Source of the DNA: Algoriphagus aquimarinus
GTDB lineage: Bacteria; Bacteroidota; Bacteroidia; Cytophagales; Cyclobacteriaceae
DNA length: 64,000 nt
Assembly: GCF_007997215.1 (NCBI RefSeq)
Contig: NZ_VORW01000002.1
Span: forward strand, 248,001-312,000
Direction: 5' to 3'
Shown here: positions 53,209-61,840 of the stretch, one piece after another
Layout: the number at the start of each line of letters is the position of its first letter
How positions within the stretch are numbered: the first letter of the stretch is position 1
Made by a program: the position numbers and the translations under genes
The notes under the pieces: model-generated
Seen by the model: only the letters and a program-made list of their open reading frames with translations
Databases searched by the model: none
What the model was told of the DNA's origin: nothing

Positions 53209-53883
53209 ATGAAAATCCTGGTAATCGAAGACGAAAAGGAACTGGCAATTGATATTGTGAAATATCTGTCATTGGAAGACTATCGTTGTGAGACAGCCAA
53301 TGATTTTGCGACAGCCAAAGAAAAAGTAAGTCTGTATCAATACGATTGCATTTTACTTGATCTCATGCTGCCTGGCGGAGATGGGTTTGATATTCTAGCG
53401 CATCTGAGAAGTCAGAATAAGCAGGATGGCGTGATTATTATTTCTGCCAAAGACACGCTTGAGGACAAGATCAAAGGTTTGAATATCGGTGCAGATGATT
53501 ACTTGGCCAAGCCATTTCACCACTCGGAGTTAGCCGCGAGAATACATTCCGTGATTCGCAGGAAACAATTTGATCCTTCAAACCTTATCATACAAAACGA
53601 AATTAAAATTGATTTACTTTCAAAAACTGTTCATATAGAAGGGAATCCAATCGTGCTGACTAAGAAGGAATATGATCTATTACTTTTTTTCATAGGGAAT
53701 AAGAATCGGGTTTTATCAAAAAGCGATCTGGCTGAGCATCTTTCTGGGGATGTGGCGGATATGTTTGATAGCCATGATTTCGTCTATGCCCATGTTAAAA
53801 ACCTTAAGAAAAAGCTCAATGAACAGGGGTATGCTGGCTATCTCAAAACAATCTACGGAACTGGTTATAAGTGGGAAATATGA
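53209..53883 (+). CDS. OmpR-family response regulator
   Basis: The 224-residue protein has a receiver domain (KILVIEDEKELA; phospho-acceptor Asp51 in CILLDLMLPGGDG; IIISAKDTLEDKIKGLNIGADDYLAKPF) and a C-terminal winged helix (LTKKEYDLLLFFIGNKNRVLSKSDLAEHLSG...HVKNLKKKLNEQGYAGYLKTIYGTGYKW). It is the first gene of the cargo and overlaps the histidine kinase gene (ATGA), so they form a two-component pair. It probably controls the PepSY/TonB/glycosyltransferase genes downstream. Confidence 0.95.
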   Translation: MKILVIEDEKELAIDIVKYLSLEDYRCETANDFATAKEKVSLYQYDCILLDLMLPGGDGFDILAHLRSQNKQDGVIIISAKDTLEDKIKGLNIGADDYLAKPFHHSELAARIHSVIRRKQFDPSNLIIQNEIKIDLLSKTVHIEGNPIVLTKKEYDLLLFFIGNKNRVLSKSDLAEHLSGDVADMFDSHDFVYAHVKNLKKKLNEQGYAGYLKTIYGTGYKWEI

Positions 53884-55169
53884 CAAAACTGCTCGATAAA
53901 CCATTAAAGGCATTCACCATTTATGCCTTGATTATTCTTTTGGTCAGCATACCAATTTATTTTTTGGTGGTGGATTGGATTTGGGTGACAGAGATAGATG
54001 ATAATCATGAGATCATCATGGAGCGTATCGAGAATCGATTTGAGCAAGCACATGTGACTGGGCATGATTTGGAAACGATTCTCAATACCTGGAATACCTT
54101 GCAGCCGAGTTCTTCGATACTGCCGATTACAGAAAATATTGCGAGACGGGATAGCATATATGAAGTAACGAAGTTCAATGAATACGAAGCTGAATGGGAT
54201 CGTTTTCGTGGGTTGCAAGCTGTGATCCGGATTGATAATACACCCTATTTGCTCAATATCGAAACCAACGTAGAGGAAGCCTACGAGACTATTTTTGCTA
54301 TTGGTCTGGTGACCGTAGTGCTATACGGGCTGCTGGTTTTTGGATTTATACAACTCAACCGGAAGATTTCTAAAAGTGTCTGGAAACCGTTTGACAGCAC
54401 ACTTACAAAGTTGAAATCCTTTGAGCTGAGCACGAGTAAAGTAGTGACTTTTGAGCATACTGATATTGAGGAATTTGAGGCCATGAATGAAACGATCAGC
54501 AAGCTGATAGCCGAAAATGTCAATACTTATAATCTGCAAAGAGCCTTTGTCTCCAATGCCGCCCATGAATTACAAACTCCAATTGCTTTGCTGAAATCAA
54601 AATTGGATATACTATTTCAGGATGAAAAACTCGGCACCAAGCAATCAGAACTAGTAAATGCGATCCAAGTTCCTCTGGCTAGGCTGACTCGAGTCAATAA
54701 GAATTTACTCTTATTGGCTAGGATCGACAACAGTAATTTTTCTGATATCTCGGAAATAGATTTTGCCGAGAAAGTTGAGAAAAGCGAAGAACTCCTGCAG
54801 GATTATATCGCTGAAAAGAATTTGAGCATCAAGAAAAATGAAAGAGGATTATGTGTCTTTCAATGTAGCAAGTTTCTAGCAGAGACATTGGTCAATAACT
54901 TACTTTCCAATGCGATTAGACATACTGCCGAAAATGGTAAAATTATCATAGACTGGGATGAAAAAGGCTTTTCTTTTAAGAATTCAGGCAAAGAGCCATT
55001 GAATCAAGAATCGCTTTTTAAACGTTTTTCTATATCCACCACAGAGACGACCAACAGTGGATTGGGGCTGGCCATCGTGAAAGAGATCTGCAAGCAAAAT
55101 GGCTGGGAAATCAACTATGATTTTTTGGATCATTTCCACATTTTTTCGGTACGCTTCAGTAAATTCTAA
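53880..55169 (+). CDS. Sensor histidine kinase
   Basis: The 429-residue protein (start ATG 53880, overlapping the response regulator stop) has two membrane helices (about 11-34 and 138-158) around a periplasmic sensor loop. The dimerisation helix RAFVSNAAHELQTPIALLKSK carries phospho-acceptor His229, and the ATPase domain has the N box LVNNLLSNAIRHTAENG and G box SGLGLAIVKEIC. The D box is weak (FSFKNSGKE), as often seen in Bacteroidetes kinases. It is expected to phosphorylate the adjacent regulator in response to an envelope signal. Confidence 0.93.
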   Translation: MTKLLDKPLKAFTIYALIILLVSIPIYFLVVDWIWVTEIDDNHEIIMERIENRFEQAHVTGHDLETILNTWNTLQPSSSILPITENIARRDSIYEVTKFNEYEAEWDRFRGLQAVIRIDNTPYLLNIETNVEEAYETIFAIGLVTVVLYGLLVFGFIQLNRKISKSVWKPFDSTLTKLKSFELSTSKVVTFEHTDIEEFEAMNETISKLIAENVNTYNLQRAFVSNAAHELQTPIALLKSKLDILFQDEKLGTKQSELVNAIQVPLARLTRVNKNLLLLARIDNSNFSDISEIDFAEKVEKSEELLQDYIAEKNLSIKKNERGLCVFQCSKFLAETLVNNLLSNAIRHTAENGKIIIDWDEKGFSFKNSGKEPLNQESLFKRFSISTTETTNSGLGLAIVKEICKQNGWEINYDFLDHFHIFSVRFSKF

Positions 55170-55228
55170 ATGTGTTCTAAATCTCATGCGACTTTTGGGT
55201 AATCATATTTACCAAACCCAAATTTCAT

Positions 55229-55693
55229 ATGAACAAGTACCTAACGATTTTATCTATTGGCGTCTTGCTTTCCACGGGCGCCTGTGCTCAGGAACAATCT
55301 GACGAAGAAGTGCCTGATGCGGTGAAAACTGCCTTTTCTCAGAAATTTCCAACCGCAAAGAAAGTAAGCTGGGATATGGAGTCTGCTACGGAATGGGAGG
55401 CCGAATTTAAACTGGAAGGGAATGAGTATTCTGCGAATTTTTTAGCTGACGGAACTTGGCAAGAAACTGAATACGAAATTAAAAAAGCTGATATCCCAGA
55501 AGCTATCAAACAGACTTTAGCTCAGGACTTTGCCGGATTCAAAATCGAAGAAGCAGAGATCTCAGAAAAAGCCGATGGAAGCGTCTATGAATTGGCGGTG
55601 GAAAAAGGCGAGGAAGAGTGGGAGTTAGTTTTCGATATCAATGGAAAACTAATCGAAAAGAAAGCAATTGAAGAAGAAGGTGATGAAGATTAA
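55229..55693 (+). CDS. PepSY-like (DUF2874) secreted protein
   Basis: The 154-residue protein has a signal peptide (YLTILSIGVLLSTGACAQ) and two PepSY-like repeats: VPDAVKTAFSQKFPTAKKVSWDMESATEWEAEFKLEGNEYSANFLADGTWQETEYEI and IPEAIKQTLAQDFAGFKIEEAEISEKADGSVYELAVEKGEEEWELVFDINGKLIEKK. PepSY-like proteins in Bacteroidetes are periplasmic and often accompany two-component systems. It overlaps the TonB receptor start, so both are co-translated; it could act as an inhibitor or sensor partner. Confidence 0.88.
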   Translation: MNKYLTILSIGVLLSTGACAQEQSDEEVPDAVKTAFSQKFPTAKKVSWDMESATEWEAEFKLEGNEYSANFLADGTWQETEYEIKKADIPEAIKQTLAQDFAGFKIEEAEISEKADGSVYELAVEKGEEEWELVFDINGKLIEKKAIEEEGDED

Positions 55694-58091
55694 AAACTAT
55701 TTGCTGATCACTTTTCTAATGCTATCTCAGTCGCTTTTGGCTCAGGAAACGAAAGTAAAAGTATCAGGAGAAATTTTGGACAAAGCTTCTCAGGAAGCTT
55801 TGTCCTATGTAAATGTAGTGCTGAAAACCATTAAAGATGCCAGTTTTGTGACTGGCGCTATTACCGATGAAGCTGGTCTTTTCACCTTAATAGATGTGGC
55901 TCCAGGAAACTATGAATTGGAAGCGAGCTTCATAGGATTTGAGACTGTTAGCAAGGAAGTTTATGTGGGAGCAAGTTCTGCATTTCTGAATTTGGGCGAG
56001 ATTGCTATGACAGCATCTGAGCTAGAGTTAGGTGGAGTAGAAGTGGTAGGGCAGGCAGAATCAGTAAGCGCCAAAATGGATAAGAAAACCTATGATTTGG
56101 GTCAGAATATCAGTCAAAGTGGAGGCTCTGTGCTTCAGGCTATGTCCAATCTTCCTGGAGTAACCGTGCAGGATGGTAAAGTTCAGATTCGGGGAAATGA
56201 TCGGGTAGCAGTTTTAATCGATGGCAAGCAGACCGCTTTGACAGGATTTGGTAATCAAACTGGCCTGGACAACCTTCCTTCTTCCGCCGTAGAGCGAATA
56301 GAAATCATCAATAATCCCTCTGCAAAGTTTGATGCTAATGGAAATGCAGGAATTATAAATATCATTCTCAAAAAGGAAAAACAAGAAGGGTTCAACGGAA
56401 AAGTTGGACTAGCGCTAGGAGTAGGAGCACTTTGGGAGAAACAAGCAAATCTTCCGGGTATCAGACCTCAATATCAAGGCACGCCAAAAATCAATCCTTC
56501 GATTTCTCTGAATTACCGCAAGAAGGATGTGAATTTCTTCCTTTCGGCAGATAATCTCTATACAGAGACCTTGAATAAAAATGAGTTTGTCACCCGAACC
56601 TATGAGGACGGAACCGTCATCAATCAGCAACTCAAGCGAAACAGAAATACCAATTTCCTTACCACTAGAGCAGGGATGGATTGGACTATTAATTCCGCGA
56701 ATACACTCACGGTTTCAGGGCTTTTCGGGAGTGAAAAGATCATAGATAGAGGCGATCAGCCTTTTTACAATGCTGATAATTCCGAACTGTTGAGGCTCTG
56801 GCAGTTTCTGGAAGATGAATTGAAAACTACCGTAATGGGGACTGTGGCTTTTCAGCATAAGTTTACAGATCCAGGGCATAGTCTTTCCGCAGGAGTAAAT
56901 TATACTTTTCACCGTGAGGATGAGCAGTATTTCTTTACCAATACGCTTCCTACTTATGTTGGTGAAGAAGCCTTCAAATTGCTTTCAGATGAAAACGTGG
57001 TGGACGTCACGCTGGACTATGTGAAGCCTTTGAAAAATGGTCGACTGGAAACTGGAATGAAGTTTAGGAGACGTTGGATTCCGACTAACATGCAGTTTTT
57101 TCCAAGTGAAAATTCCCCGATTGATTCACTAGCAGGTGGAGCGGCAACCTACAAGGAAATCATTCCTGCTGTGTATGGTAATTACGTGTTTGAGTCCAAA
57201 AAACTGGAAGCTGAGATTGGACTGAGACTTGAATACATCAAACTTGACTATGAAGTAAATCCAGATCATCCTACCTACAAAAGTGATGGGTACAATTACT
57301 TCCAACCTTTTCCAAATACCCGGATTTCCTACAAAATCAATGAGCTGAACAAGCTTACTGCTTCCTACAACAGGAGAGTAGATCGACCAAACGAAGTAGA
57401 TATCCGAATCTTCCCAAAGTACGATGATGCTGAAATTATTAAGGTGGGAAATCCTGCCTTGAAACCGCAGTTTACCAATTCCTACGAACTGGGCTGGAAG
57501 ACAGGCTGGAGTAGCGGATCACTGTATTCAGCGGCTTATCACCGAATGGTGGATGGGACGATCACCCGGATTTCCACTACCTATGGAGACAGCAAACTGA
57601 TCTACGCCATCTTTCAGAATGCAGGTAAAAGCTATAATACAGGGTTCGAATTGATATGGGATCAGGATGTAAACGACTGGTATTCTTTTGACCTGAATCT
57701 GAATGGATACCACAATCAGATCGATGCATTTACGGTAGAAAATCTGTATCCTGAGCCGCATACTTTCAGCGTTGATAAGCAGGAGATTTTCTCTGGAAAT
57801 GCCAAATGGAATTCCAAATTCAAGTTTGCTGAGAATTTCACGGGGCAATTGACAGCCATTTATTTGGCTCCGGATATTATTCCGCAGGGTAAGATTCAAG
57901 GAAGATTTACCCTGGATATGGGATTGAAAAAAGTGATCCAAGAGGGAAATGGAGAGTTGTTTTTCAATGCCACCGATTTGCTGAACACCATGGTGATCAA
58001 GAAGACTATAGATGGAAATGACTTCAGCTACACGAGTGCGGATTATTACGAGACGCAGGTATTTCGGGTAGGTTATAGTTACAAGTTTTAA
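55683..58091 (+). CDS. TonB-dependent outer-membrane receptor
   Basis: The 802-residue protein starts at MKIKNYLLITFLMLSQSLLAQ (signal peptide; ATG 55683, chosen over an in-frame ATG 15 bp upstream because of a GAAGAAGG ribosome-binding stretch). A CarboxypepD_reg-like domain (about 25-105), a plug (SGGSVLQAMSNLPGVTVQDGKVQIRGNDRVAVLIDGKQTAL...NLPSSAVERIEIINNPSAKFDANGNAGIINIILKK) and a beta-barrel of the OMP_b-brl_3 type follow, ending FRVGYSYKF. It may import or export something linked to envelope modification; the ligand is unknown. It is the third type of gene in the cargo, after the regulators and the PepSY protein. Confidence 0.93.
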   Translation: MKIKNYLLITFLMLSQSLLAQETKVKVSGEILDKASQEALSYVNVVLKTIKDASFVTGAITDEAGLFTLIDVAPGNYELEASFIGFETVSKEVYVGASSAFLNLGEIAMTASELELGGVEVVGQAESVSAKMDKKTYDLGQNISQSGGSVLQAMSNLPGVTVQDGKVQIRGNDRVAVLIDGKQTALTGFGNQTGLDNLPSSAVERIEIINNPSAKFDANGNAGIINIILKKEKQEGFNGKVGLALGVGALWEKQANLPGIRPQYQGTPKINPSISLNYRKKDVNFFLSADNLYTETLNKNEFVTRTYEDGTVINQQLKRNRNTNFLTTRAGMDWTINSANTLTVSGLFGSEKIIDRGDQPFYNADNSELLRLWQFLEDELKTTVMGTVAFQHKFTDPGHSLSAGVNYTFHREDEQYFFTNTLPTYVGEEAFKLLSDENVVDVTLDYVKPLKNGRLETGMKFRRRWIPTNMQFFPSENSPIDSLAGGAATYKEIIPAVYGNYVFESKKLEAEIGLRLEYIKLDYEVNPDHPTYKSDGYNYFQPFPNTRISYKINELNKLTASYNRRVDRPNEVDIRIFPKYDDAEIIKVGNPALKPQFTNSYELGWKTGWSSGSLYSAAYHRMVDGTITRISTTYGDSKLIYAIFQNAGKSYNTGFELIWDQDVNDWYSFDLNLNGYHNQIDAFTVENLYPEPHTFSVDKQEIFSGNAKWNSKFKFAENFTGQLTAIYLAPDIIPQGKIQGRFTLDMGLKKVIQEGNGELFFNATDLLNTMVIKKTIDGNDFSYTSADYYETQVFRVGYSYKF

Positions 58092-58111
58092 CGGTTTGGT
58101 CTAAATTTTCT

Positions 58112-58864
58112 ATGAAAGAAAATGCTAACGGAATCACTATAGTCATCCCTATTTTCAATGAGGAAGATGGGATAGGAAGAATTTTGCCAGCTTTTGAAGC
58201 GTATATTAATCAGTCAAAATTCGAAGTTAATCTATTATTGGTCAATGACGGCTCTACAGATAATAGCCTTTTTGAAATCAAGAAACTAGCTGAGCTTCAT
58301 GACTTTGTTGGGTATATCTCTTTTGAGAAAAATGCGGGATTGAGTGCTGCCATACGAGCAGGTTTCGAAAGATCGAAAACCAAATGGGTGGGATACATCG
58401 ATGCTGACTTGCAGACAGACCCGATGGACTTCCTCAAGTTGGAAGCAATGATTCCCAGCTACGATCTGGTGACAGGTAGGAGAGAGGGACGTAAGGACAG
58501 CGCAGTGAAGAAAATGTCTTCTACTTTTGCCAACTGGTTTAGAGATTCCATGCTGCATGACGGTGTTCATGATTCTGGCTGTCCCTTAAAAATCATGCTA
58601 AGATCGGTAGCTTTGGATATGCCATTTTTTAAAGGAATGCATAGATTTTTTCCTGCCTTGGCATTGATTCAAGGTAAAAAAGTAGTGGAAATACCCGTAA
58701 AGCATTTTCCCAGAATTACGGGTAAATCTAAGTTTAACCTTTGGAATCGGCTGTTATCCCCCTTTCAGGACACACTAGCGCTGCGATGGATGATGAAGCG
58801 ACAGTCAACATACATAATATCTGAGAATTCCATCAAAAACCATAAAACCGTAATCCATGAATAG
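58112..58864 (+). CDS. GT2 glycosyltransferase, polyprenyl-phosphate sugar synthase-like
   Basis: The 250-residue protein is a GT-A fold family 2 transferase: TIVIPIFNEEDGI, LLVNDGSTDNSL, KNAGLSAAIRAGFERSKTKWVGYIDADLQTDPMDF (D-x-D-like metal site) and GRREGRKDSAVKK. The set resembles dolichyl-phosphate mannose synthase/ArnC, which charge a polyprenyl phosphate with a sugar. Its end overlaps the ArnT-like gene by 8 bp; ArnC and ArnT analogues would supply and use the lipid-linked sugar. It lacks the C-terminal membrane helices of many ArnC proteins. Confidence 0.9.
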   Translation: MKENANGITIVIPIFNEEDGIGRILPAFEAYINQSKFEVNLLLVNDGSTDNSLFEIKKLAELHDFVGYISFEKNAGLSAAIRAGFERSKTKWVGYIDADLQTDPMDFLKLEAMIPSYDLVTGRREGRKDSAVKKMSSTFANWFRDSMLHDGVHDSGCPLKIMLRSVALDMPFFKGMHRFFPALALIQGKKVVEIPVKHFPRITGKSKFNLWNRLLSPFQDTLALRWMMKRQSTYIISENSIKNHKTVIHE

Positions 58865-61127
58865 CTCCTTGCTTCTTGGAATTGGTTTTCTTGCCCAAGG
58901 TCTTTTCTCAGCTCGATTTCTGATTCAATTAGTGAAGTCAGAGAAAGCAGGGAAAGTGCTTTCCCCGGTTATTTTCTGGCAACTCAGCTTAGTTGCTTCC
59001 TTTCTTTTGTTGGTTTATGGGACATTTCGCCAAGATTTGGTGATTGTCGGCGGCCAATTGGTAGGCTATTTCATTTACATCCGAAACCTGAAAATCCAGA
59101 ATGCCTGGCAGCTTTTCCCAAAATGGATTCGCTGGAGTTTCATTCTTCTTCCCATGTTGTTTCTTGGATACTTAGTCTTTCATGCCCATTATGATTTTCA
59201 CAGTTTGGTGCACAATTCGGAGATCAGTGGAATGCTACTCACTTGGGGCACATTAGGTCAGGTTATTTTCACCACGAGGTTTGTGGTGCAATGGTTTGAA
59301 GCAGAGCGAAGCAAGGAATCCCAATTCCCATTGAGCTTTTGGTACATCAGCTTGGTAGGAGCGGTATTGATCGCTTCCTATGCGATACTTCGCAAGGACT
59401 CTGTGCTGTTTATTGGTCAGGCGTTTGGGATCTTGGTGTATGTGAGAAATCTGATGATACACTACGGAGCAGCCAATGAGGAGAAACTCAGTTATCTCGA
59501 TCGGATCAAAAGCATGAGAATGACTTTGCTGTTGGTCTTTGTCGGCATGGTGTTGTTTTTCAACTTGGGAGCTTGGTCTGTCACCGAATCCAGCGAAGCT
59601 CGCTATGCTCAGATTGCTAAAGAAATGATACAAACAGGTGATTGGCTGCATCCTCAATTGATGGGGATTTACCATTATCACAAGCCACCAATGACCTACT
59701 GGCTGACTGCTTTGAGCTATAAAGTAATGGGCGTTTCTCCGTTTTCCGCAAGATTCTTACTTCAGATTTCTGTGCTCCTCCAGATCTGGCTAGTCTATAA
59801 GATCGCTTTGAATTTCTTTGACCGAACCAATCCTGCTTTTCTTTCCGCCATGTTGTACGCCTCATTTCCAGCCCTGATTATTGGAAGTAGAGCATTAACT
59901 ACGGATACATTTTTGACACTTTTTGTTTTGGCCGCTTTGTATTTCTGGTTTGATTTTTTGGAAGGTAAAAAACATTGGAAACTAATTCTATGCTACGCTT
60001 TTCTGGGAATTGGTTTCCTGACCAAAGGGCCAGTGGTACTTATTGTGCCGCTCTTAATCTGGGTCCATCAAGGACTTGTGATGAAGCAGAGAATGGGGGC
60101 ATTCAAAATTCATCTGGCTGGAATAGTACTGATGCTGGGAATTGGGCTTAGTTGGTTTGTATTCCTGTATTTGGAAGATGATCGCTTTCTCAATTACTTC
60201 CTTTTCAAACATACCATAGACCGTTTTGCCACAGATACTTTCCATCGTGGGCAACCTTTCTGGTTTTATGGAGCGGTTTTGCTCGGTACAGCATTTCCTT
60301 GGGTAATTATCCTGCTTAAAAAAATTCCTCTCAAGAAAACAGATTTCGTTAACAAAGGAGCACTTCTAGTAATGTGGGTGCTATTACCCTTGATCTTTTT
60401 CTCTCTAAGTCAGTCCAAACTGGTGCTTTATATTTTGCCGTTGTATTCCGGCTTGGCCATTGGAGCGATTTATTATTGGGAAAAGTTGATGGATTCCCAG
60501 CAGAAAATCTGGGAAAGATGGCAGCTGGGTTTTCATGTATTATTGATGATATCTTTGGTCGCTTTGCCACTTATCGATCCTAAAATCTCACTTAATTTCA
60601 AGTTTTACTTTATCTGGTTTATTACGGCGTCTCTACTTGTTGCCATGCAGAAAGTAGATATTCGCAGAGTAGATCGCACGGTGATTTCCGCTTTAATTTT
60701 CACGATGGGGCTTACCGGAATGTCTACTTATTTTATGAGTCAAAATACTGGACTTACTAACGATACACGTAATGTAACAGCTTGGCTTCATCAAAATAAT
60801 CCTGAGTTAAGGGAGTTAATTGTTTACAATAAACGTCTGCCTTCTATTCTTTTCAATTCCGATTTGAAAGTGATTTCGGTTTATGATGGTGATGAAAGCC
60901 TGAACCGGGAGACGCAGTTTCAGCAGAATGATAATTATAAGTTTAGCTTGATCAACCTGCAATCTGATTCTACCTGGATTACAGAGGAAGCTCCTAATAT
61001 GTCGATTTGGATTTCAAAATATGGTAAAGATTTGCCAGCCTCTAATAGTTCGATAAGTTGGACCCAACTTAAGGTCATTGATGGTTGGGTAATATCTAAA
61101 TTAAATACAAAGGCTAATACATTTTGA
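58857..61127 (+). CDS. Duplicated LAB_N domain fused to ArnT-like GT39 glycosyltransferase
   Basis: The 756-residue membrane protein has two N-terminal lipid-A-biosynthesis (LAB_N) domains, about 4-80 (FLAQGLFSARFLIQLVKSEKAGKVLSPVIFWQLSLVASFLLLVYGTFRQDLVIVGGQLVGYFIYIRNL) and 122-202 (LGQVIFTTRFVVQWFEAERSKESQFPLSFWYISLVGAVLIASYAILRKDSVLFIGQAFGILVYVRNL). An ArnT/PMT-type glycosyltransferase follows (about 215-756), with SSEARYAQIAKEMIQTGDWLHPQ...YHKPPMTYWLTA and many membrane helices. ArnT enzymes move aminoarabinose or a related sugar from undecaprenyl phosphate to lipid A, giving resistance to cationic peptides; such a role is likely here. It ends the cargo, with the right 33-bp repeat 67 bp beyond. 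Confidence 0.9.
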   Translation: MNSSLLLGIGFLAQGLFSARFLIQLVKSEKAGKVLSPVIFWQLSLVASFLLLVYGTFRQDLVIVGGQLVGYFIYIRNLKIQNAWQLFPKWIRWSFILLPMLFLGYLVFHAHYDFHSLVHNSEISGMLLTWGTLGQVIFTTRFVVQWFEAERSKESQFPLSFWYISLVGAVLIASYAILRKDSVLFIGQAFGILVYVRNLMIHYGAANEEKLSYLDRIKSMRMTLLLVFVGMVLFFNLGAWSVTESSEARYAQIAKEMIQTGDWLHPQLMGIYHYHKPPMTYWLTALSYKVMGVSPFSARFLLQISVLLQIWLVYKIALNFFDRTNPAFLSAMLYASFPALIIGSRALTTDTFLTLFVLAALYFWFDFLEGKKHWKLILCYAFLGIGFLTKGPVVLIVPLLIWVHQGLVMKQRMGAFKIHLAGIVLMLGIGLSWFVFLYLEDDRFLNYFLFKHTIDRFATDTFHRGQPFWFYGAVLLGTAFPWVIILLKKIPLKKTDFVNKGALLVMWVLLPLIFFSLSQSKLVLYILPLYSGLAIGAIYYWEKLMDSQQKIWERWQLGFHVLLMISLVALPLIDPKISLNFKFYFIWFITASLLVAMQKVDIRRVDRTVISALIFTMGLTGMSTYFMSQNTGLTNDTRNVTAWLHQNNPELRELIVYNKRLPSILFNSDLKVISVYDGDESLNRETQFQQNDNYKFSLINLQSDSTWITEEAPNMSIWISKYGKDLPASNSSISWTQLKVIDGWVISKLNTKANTF

Positions 61128-61194
61128 TTTTATAAGAAGTAATCGAAAGTCGTAAGTAAATTTAATCCCACACTGCACTTTGTCAATTATTGAC

Positions 61195-61227
61195 TGAGCC
61201 TATTTAGAAATTGATCAGGATAGGTAA
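61195..61227. repeat. 33-bp direct repeat, right copy
   Basis: Identical to 53015-53047. It lies between the end of the ArnT-like gene and the mob operon. Confidence 0.9.
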
Positions 61228-61363
61228 TAGTCAACCTCACTTTTTATACTTGTATCACCTACTGACTGGGATTAAGAAATGGACATAGTGATTTTTCCAA
61301 AGCTTCATAATCTTTGAATAAGCCAACGGGATTTCCTGTGTCCTCCGAAATCGGCAAGATGTA

Positions 61364-61416
61364 CGGTTGTATCACAACCGGATCTTGAAACCCCTTACTC
61401 CGGAGTCGTGGGGTTT
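61364..61416. other. Candidate origin of transfer: stacked hairpins upstream of mob genes
   Basis: Two compact dyads lie within 53 bp, 38 bp before the mob accessory gene: CGGTTGT-ATC-ACAACCG (61364-61380) and AAACCCC(61388)...GGGGTTT(61416) enclosing an inner ACTCCGGAGT palindrome (61397-61406). Hairpins at this place, just upstream of relaxosome genes, are typical of oriT. The nick site itself is not identifiable here. Confidence 0.5.
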
Positions 61417-61453
61417 GAGTTCGAAAAGCTTTTAACCGTGAAAATGAACTGCG

Positions 61454-61840
61454 ATGAAAGAAGAAAACAAGAGAGACAAATGGCTGCATATCCGATTGAC
61501 AGACCGGGAATTACTGAACCTAAAGGCAAATTGTGAAGAGACAGTGCATGACAATCTAAGTGAATATTCCAGAAGGATTTTGCTCAAAAAGTTGGTGATA
61601 GGTAGGTATCGGGATACCGGTATTCAGGAGCTTTTAAAGGAGTTGACAACACTGAAGCGGGATCTCCATGGCCTTGCCACCAACTATAACCAGTTGGCTA
61701 AAAAGATGAATACGGCTACTGATGATGAAATTACTTCCAGCCGTTTCCAGGTTGATACTTTGGAGCAAAGTATCCAAGAATCACTGAAGCAGGTGAATCG
61801 ATTTGTTGATCAAACAGTTGAAAAATGGTTGCAATCATAA
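61454..61840 (+). CDS. Mobilisation accessory (relaxosome) protein, ribbon-helix-helix
   Basis: The 128-residue protein starts with a short RHH-like segment (KWLHIRLTDRELLNLKANCEETVHDNLSEYSRRILLKK) and continues into a long helical, coiled-coil-like region (LLKELTTLKRDLHGLATNYNQLAKKMNTA...LEQSIQESLKQVNRFVDQTVEKWL). This is the pattern of MobC/MbpB-type relaxosome proteins that bind oriT and recruit the relaxase in Bacteroides conjugative elements. Its end overlaps the relaxase start by 16 bp, a common coupling in mob operons. Confidence 0.88.
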   Translation: MKEENKRDKWLHIRLTDRELLNLKANCEETVHDNLSEYSRRILLKKLVIGRYRDTGIQELLKELTTLKRDLHGLATNYNQLAKKMNTATDDEITSSRFQVDTLEQSIQESLKQVNRFVDQTVEKWLQS

